This document shows positions 7,297 through 11,144 of a stretch of DNA of 11,144 nucleotides, piece by piece; the first letter of the stretch is position 1; every line of letters begins with the position of its first letter. The DNA is taken from positions 1 to 11,144 of the forward strand of contig DAOUQS010000042.1 in NCBI GenBank assembly GCA_030625465.1, given 5' to 3'. Source of the DNA: Amylibacter sp. (GTDB lineage Bacteria; Pseudomonadota; Alphaproteobacteria; Rhodobacterales; Rhodobacteraceae). Under the pieces are notes generated by a model that worked only from the letters and a program-made list of their open reading frames with translations, was not told the origin of the DNA and did not search any database. A program made the position numbers and the translations under genes.

Positions 7297-8631
7297 TTAC
7301 CCCACATAATCCGAGCGGCTTAGGCTATACTTCGCCATCTTTTCATTCAAAGTCCGGCGCGGTAGCTTCAGTTCTTCCATCACCGACTGGATTGATCCTT
7401 TGTGACGGCGCATCGTGTTATCAATCAGCATCCGTTCAAACGCCTCCACATGCTCTTTCAGCGGCTTGCCGTCTTCCATCACATCAGGGGTTTCCTGATC
7501 GCCATCAGACACCAACAACCCTGAAATAGAATAGCTACCCCGACGGCTTTGCAGCACGGTTCGTTCCGCCAGATTGATCAGCTGGCGGATATTTCCGGGC
7601 CAGGGTGCTTGTAGCAGCTTGGCGGCATCCTCTGCCGAAACCTCGGGCTGATCACAGCCGTATTCATCTGCGAAGTTTTCCGCATAGCGCGTGAACAGGG
7701 TCAAAATATCCTCCCCGCGTTGCCGCAACGGCGGGGGCGTGATTTGCATGGCTGCCAGCCGGAAATACAGGTCTTGGCGCAGCACATCATCCAGCGCATT
7801 GTCGGGGTCGGGTTCATTTGAAATAGCGATGACCCGCAGTTGCGATATATCGCCCCGATCATGCTCTGAAATAGCGTTTAACAGCTTGGCCTGCACCGAT
7901 GCGGGCAGGCTTTCGATGTCTTCCAGACATAATGTGCCCCCAAGTGATGCTTCCAGAAAAGGGGTTGCATCATCATTGGGGCCAAACAGTCGCTTTGACA
8001 GCTCGTCTTCGGTATAGGCCGCACAGTTCACCGTAATAAACCTCTTACCCTGACGTGAACCACAAGCGTGCAGCGCGTGCGCGATCAGGCTTTTACCTGT
8101 GCCGGTTTCGCCCGTGATCAGAATATGCCCGTCGGCTTGCGCCAGATCCAGAATGTCTTCGCGCAGGCGTTCCATCACCGGGCTGGAACCAACCAGCTTG
8201 CGCAGCAATACTGTGCCATCGGATAATTCACGGCGCAATGTCCGGTTATCCAGCGTCAGGCGGCGGGTTTGCACCGCGCGCTTTGCCAGCTCTGCCATGC
8301 GTTCGGGGTCAAACGGCTTTTCCAGAAAGTCATAAGCACCGATGCGCATGGCCTCTACTGCCATTGAGACATCTCCGTGGCCCGTGATCATAATCATCGG
8401 CAGGGTGTTGTCGATGCTTTGAATTTTCTTCAAAAACTGGATGCCGTCGATTTCAGGCATGCGGACATCAGAAATAATGATCCCCGGAAAATCCGCATCG
8501 ATTTCTTTCAATGCATGCACCGCACTTGGATAGGTCACGGTGCGGTAGCCCGACAAGGTTAGCCATTGCGAAATGCTTTCGCGCATGTCCTGTTCATCAT
8601 CAACGATTGCTATCTTTATCTGCTCGGCCAT
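7297..8631 (-). CDS. dctD: DctD-like NtrC-family response regulator lacking the GAFTGA loop
   Basis: Response regulator partner of DctB, which in many proteobacteria controls C4-dicarboxylate uptake. The 444 residues have the NtrC layout. A receiver domain (about 1-120) has Asp55 as phosphoacceptor with acidic Asp11/Asp12, Thr83 and Lys105. An AAA+ domain (about 145-365) has Walker A GETGTGKS (174-181). A Fis-type helix-turn-helix lies at about 405-440 (KGSIQSVMEELKLPRRTLNEKM). Two things are odd. After LFG (215-217), the usual segment containing GAFTGA, which contacts sigma-54, is missing and replaced by about 13 unrelated residues. The Walker B end reads LCLEDIE instead of the usual LFLDEI. 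Arg-finger (DLYFRL) and sensor II (WPGNIRQL) regions remain. The protein may therefore activate without sigma-54. GGAG-like sequence in the end of dctB supplies the ribosome site; the gap to dctB is 4 bases. Confidence 0.92.
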   Translation of the reverse strand: MAEQIKIAIVDDEQDMRESISQWLTLSGYRTVTYPSAVHALKEIDADFPGIIISDVRMPEIDGIQFLKKIQSIDNTLPMIMITGHGDVSMAVEAMRIGAYDFLEKPFDPERMAELAKRAVQTRRLTLDNRTLRRELSDGTVLLRKLVGSSPVMERLREDILDLAQADGHILITGETGTGKSLIAHALHACGSRQGKRFITVNCAAYTEDELSKRLFGPNDDATPFLEASLGGTLCLEDIESLPASVQAKLLNAISEHDRGDISQLRVIAISNEPDPDNALDDVLRQDLYFRLAAMQITPPPLRQRGEDILTLFTRYAENFADEYGCDQPEVSAEDAAKLLQAPWPGNIRQLINLAERTVLQSRRGSYSISGLLVSDGDQETPDVMEDGKPLKEHVEAFERMLIDNTMRRHKGSIQSVMEELKLPRRTLNEKMAKYSLSRSDYVG

Positions 8632-8635
8632 TTGC

Positions 8636-10396
8636 CTACTCCGCCGCTTTTATTTCGTCTTGTTTAATCAATGGTAGCTGGAACTCAAACACGGCGCCAT
8701 GGGGTTTGATATTTCTGGCAAGAAGCCGCCCACCCAAATCATTTGCAATACCCGAGGATATCGCCAGACCCAGACCGACACCGTCACCGGGCTGTTTGGT
8801 TGTGTAAAACGGTTCAAACAGATTATCCAGATTTTCAATCCCCGCGCCGTTGTCTTTGATGCTTAGTTTTGCCACGTCTCCCGCGACCAGCAAAATATCA
8901 AGGTGGCGGTCACTTTGGACTTTCATCGCATCAATGGCATTGCGCAACAGGTTAACAATGACTTGTTCCAGCCGCACCGCATCACCCATCACCATAACAG
9001 GCGATTGCGGCATGGTTTCGGTTATGTCAATTTCAAGCTGGTTCAGCTGCGGAGACATCATTGCAAGACTGCCATGTACGGCTGCGCGCAAGTCAACCGG
9101 ATGCAGCTCATCGCTGCCTTTGCGGGCGTATGATTTAAGTTGCTTTGTAATCGCACCCATACGCCCGATCAGATCATCTATACGTTGAAAACTGCCAATA
9201 GCCTCTTCCGGGCGTTGGCGTTTCAACAGCAGTTTTGCCCCCGCTAAATAGGTGCGCATGGCCGCAAGCGGTTGGTTTAATTCGTGGCTGACCGCCGCCG
9301 ACATTTCCCCCAATGCCGCCAGTTTTGAACTTTGCGCCAGGCTTTGTTCGGCCACCTGCAAGTTTCGCTCAGCTTCTTCACGTTGTGATATTTCAAGGGT
9401 CAACTGGTCATTCAACGCCCGTAATTCGGCGGATTCAGCCTGATATGCAAAAGATTTTTTAAGTGCGCGCTTGGACAGAATGTAAAACATCAGTGCAAAC
9501 AGCATCGCATAGCCCATAACCTCGAATGCAAGTATGCCGTTCACGCGGGCGCGGATGTTTTCATATGATGCCAGATAGACAATATTCCAGCCCTGAAACG
9601 GGACTTTGGCATCAATGCGAAACAGGGGTTGTCCGCGTATGTAGGCATCGGCGACAGAGCCGCTCCATTCACCTGTTGCCCGCAATGCGCGTTCCATTGT
9701 TGATAAAACCGGCCTGTTGGACAGGGCTTCGGACAGGGTTTGGTTTTCAAACTGTCGCTCGGTCGAAAGCAAAATAGTGCCTTCGGAGTCTGTCACTATC
9801 AATGTGGCGTCATTCTTTGACCAGGTGTTAAAAAGTCCGCCAAGATCAACCTCGACCGCGATAATGCCAACGGTGCGATTGTCGCTTAGCAAACGACGTG
9901 AGAAGTAATATGATTGTGCCCCATTGCTGTTTTCAAAATTGGTAAACACAGTATCTTTGGACCGAATGGCCGATACATACACTGGCTTATCGCTTAAAAA
10001 TTCGCCCAGTTCGGTCCGGTTGCTGGATGCAACTATTCGCCCGTCCTTGTCCAAAAGAAAAATCTCTTTTGTGCCGATATCATTGTGATAACTGATCAGA
10101 CGCTGGGATGAGGTGGCGAAATCGGACGTGTTCAATGCGGTGATAAGGGTTGTGTCGCGCGATAAAAGCAATGGGACCACTGCACTGCGTTGCAAATCGC
10201 TGATAATACGCCCGCTATAAAGCGATAGTTGGCGCTCGGCGTTGGCGCGTGTGGAGTTATCGAAAAGCTGTGTGAAGTATAAGTTGCTAAGCCAGATTAC
10301 GGCAACTGCGGTCAGAACAAGAAACAGAACACCGATGCGGACAAGCATATTTGACCGGTTAGTATCTGCTGTCGATATAGAAATTTCACGGCCCAT
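8636..10396 (-). CDS. dctB: DctB-like sensor histidine kinase
   Basis: Inner-membrane sensor kinase that phosphorylates the adjacent DctD. From the ATG at 10396 it is 586 residues. TM1 is about residues 18-40. A large periplasmic double-Cache sensor follows (about 45-285), then TM2 (about 288-306), a coiled-coil linker (about 320-355), and HisKA with phosphoacceptor His371 in AAVSHELNQPLAAMRTYL. The ATPase domain has N box NLLRNAIDAM, G1 DNGAGI, F box FEPFYTT and G2 GVGLGLAIS. All catalytic motifs are intact. The Cache sensor fits binding of a small carboxylate, as known for DctB, but the ligand here is not readable. The start is uncertain: a TTG at 10402 overlaps the -10 box, and ATG 10348 would begin just before TM1. 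No transporter genes flank the pair. It is co-transcribed with dctD, which starts 4 bases later. Confidence 0.92.
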   Translation of the reverse strand: MGREISISTADTNRSNMLVRIGVLFLVLTAVAVIWLSNLYFTQLFDNSTRANAERQLSLYSGRIISDLQRSAVVPLLLSRDTTLITALNTSDFATSSQRLISYHNDIGTKEIFLLDKDGRIVASSNRTELGEFLSDKPVYVSAIRSKDTVFTNFENSNGAQSYYFSRRLLSDNRTVGIIAVEVDLGGLFNTWSKNDATLIVTDSEGTILLSTERQFENQTLSEALSNRPVLSTMERALRATGEWSGSVADAYIRGQPLFRIDAKVPFQGWNIVYLASYENIRARVNGILAFEVMGYAMLFALMFYILSKRALKKSFAYQAESAELRALNDQLTLEISQREEAERNLQVAEQSLAQSSKLAALGEMSAAVSHELNQPLAAMRTYLAGAKLLLKRQRPEEAIGSFQRIDDLIGRMGAITKQLKSYARKGSDELHPVDLRAAVHGSLAMMSPQLNQLEIDITETMPQSPVMVMGDAVRLEQVIVNLLRNAIDAMKVQSDRHLDILLVAGDVAKLSIKDNGAGIENLDNLFEPFYTTKQPGDGVGLGLAISSGIANDLGGRLLARNIKPHGAVFEFQLPLIKQDEIKAAE

Positions 10397-10401
10397 AAGC
10401 A

Positions 10402-10430
10402 ATGATAGGTGTTGTGGAATGTGCGCTCAA
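10402..10430 (-). promoter_or_regulatory. Sigma-70-type promoter of dctBD
   Basis: On the - strand, TTGAGC (10430-10425) and TATCAT (10407-10402) are separated by exactly 17 bases in the short gap after purQ. The -10 box matches five of six consensus bases. Transcription would begin at about the ATG at 10396, which suits a leaderless mRNA, since no ribosome site precedes that codon. Confidence 0.55.
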
Positions 10431-10455
10431 GCTAAATACAGTGTTTCGCTGGTTA

Positions 10456-11133
10456 TTAAGCGGAAACAAGCGTGTTTGCGATGCTTTCGAACAATCTATT
10501 ACCATCCATACCGCCCAAAGCAGGGTCATTCATGCGCTCGGGGTGGGGCATCATCCCCAAAACACGACGGTTTTCAGATAGAATTCCGGCAATATCATCA
10601 ACCGAGCCATTGGGATTGTTCACATATGTGTATGCAATCCGGTCATCGCCATGCAATATCTTCAGTGTTTCCGTATCGGCGGTATAGTTGCCGTCATGAT
10701 GCGCAACAGGGTAGGTGACCACATCACCCAGTTGATGCGCGTTTGTGAAAGCCGAATTTGTTGTTTCTACTTTAAGATCAATATCTTTGCAGATAAACTT
10801 AAGGTTTGAATTGCGCATCAGAACACCGGGCAACAGCCCGCTTTCGGTCAGAACCTGAAAGCCGTTGCAAATGCCCACAACAAAGCCGCCCTTATTGGCG
10901 AAGTCGATGACAGAGCGCATGATCGGCGAACGTGCGGCAATCGCACCGCAGCGTAGGTAATCACCAAAGGAAAAGCCGCCGGGAATGCCGACAATGTCCA
11001 GACCGTCGGGCAGGCTGCTTTCTTTGTGCCAAACCATTTGTGCGCGGCTATTGCCACCGGTGACATTATCAAAGCCAACGGCCATATCGCGGTCGCAATT
11101 TGATCCGGGGAATTGTATGACTGCGGCGCGCAT
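10456..11133 (-). CDS. purQ: Phosphoribosylformylglycinamidine synthase subunit PurQ
   Basis: Glutaminase subunit of the PurSQL complex, which converts FGAR to FGAM with ammonia from glutamine in purine biosynthesis. The 225 residues match stand-alone PurQ, and the class I glutamine amidotransferase triad is intact: nucleophile Cys89 in GICNGFQVL, and His197 and Glu199 in PHPERM. The N-terminus MRAAVIQFPGSNCDRD is a hallmark of the subunit. The gene is complete, with the ATG only 11 bases from the window edge. purS and perhaps purL would be expected beyond it, out of view. The stop lies 25 bases before the -35 box of the dctB promoter, and I see no terminator between them, so some read-through into dctBD is possible. 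Confidence 0.97.
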   Translation of the reverse strand: MRAAVIQFPGSNCDRDMAVGFDNVTGGNSRAQMVWHKESSLPDGLDIVGIPGGFSFGDYLRCGAIAARSPIMRSVIDFANKGGFVVGICNGFQVLTESGLLPGVLMRNSNLKFICKDIDLKVETTNSAFTNAHQLGDVVTYPVAHHDGNYTADTETLKILHGDDRIAYTYVNNPNGSVDDIAGILSENRRVLGMMPHPERMNDPALGGMDGNRLFESIANTLVSA

Positions 11134-11144
11134 TACAGGATTTC

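Overview
The window looks like a chromosomal segment of an alphaproteobacterium of the Rhodobacteraceae/Roseobacter type. Pointers are a VPLPA-CTERM surface protein, a split B12-dependent methionine synthase (homocysteine methyltransferase, corrinoid protein and DUF1638 protein side by side), a Mur-type operator before an Nramp transporter, and a DctB/DctD pair whose regulator lacks the GAFTGA loop. The family assignment is inference. The DNA is densely coded; the largest gap between genes is about 190 bases. I see no tRNA, rRNA, CRISPR array, insertion sequence or phage gene.

Left part, 1-2000: the 3' end of ribonuclease D (rnd) converges on a small Ser/Gly-rich lipoprotein gene. A SufE-type sulfur acceptor gene is divergent from the lipoprotein gene.

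Middle, 2000-4600, + strand: a methyl-transfer module. A zinc-type homocysteine S-methyltransferase is followed by a MtbC/MetH-like corrinoid protein, whose stop codon overlaps the start of a DUF1638 protein (TAATG). Together they supply the homocysteine and cobalamin parts of methionine synthase as separate proteins. The methyltetrahydrofolate-binding and reactivation parts are not here and would have to be encoded elsewhere. This is the most interesting region.

4570-5960, + strand: an Nramp Mn(II)/Fe(II) transporter (mntH) behind a 6-9-6 inverted repeat that looks like a Mur/Fur operator.

Right part, 5970-11144, all on the - strand: purQ; then the dctB-dctD two-component pair with its own promoter and possibly a leaderless start; then a secreted SH3-like protein; then a VPLPA-CTERM exported protein with a recognisable promoter and a good intrinsic terminator. 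The dctBD pair has no transporter genes beside it here, so its target cannot be read from context. The two small exported proteins are unlikely to be part of its operon, because the VPLPA gene has its own promoter and the SH3 gene sits behind an inverted repeat.
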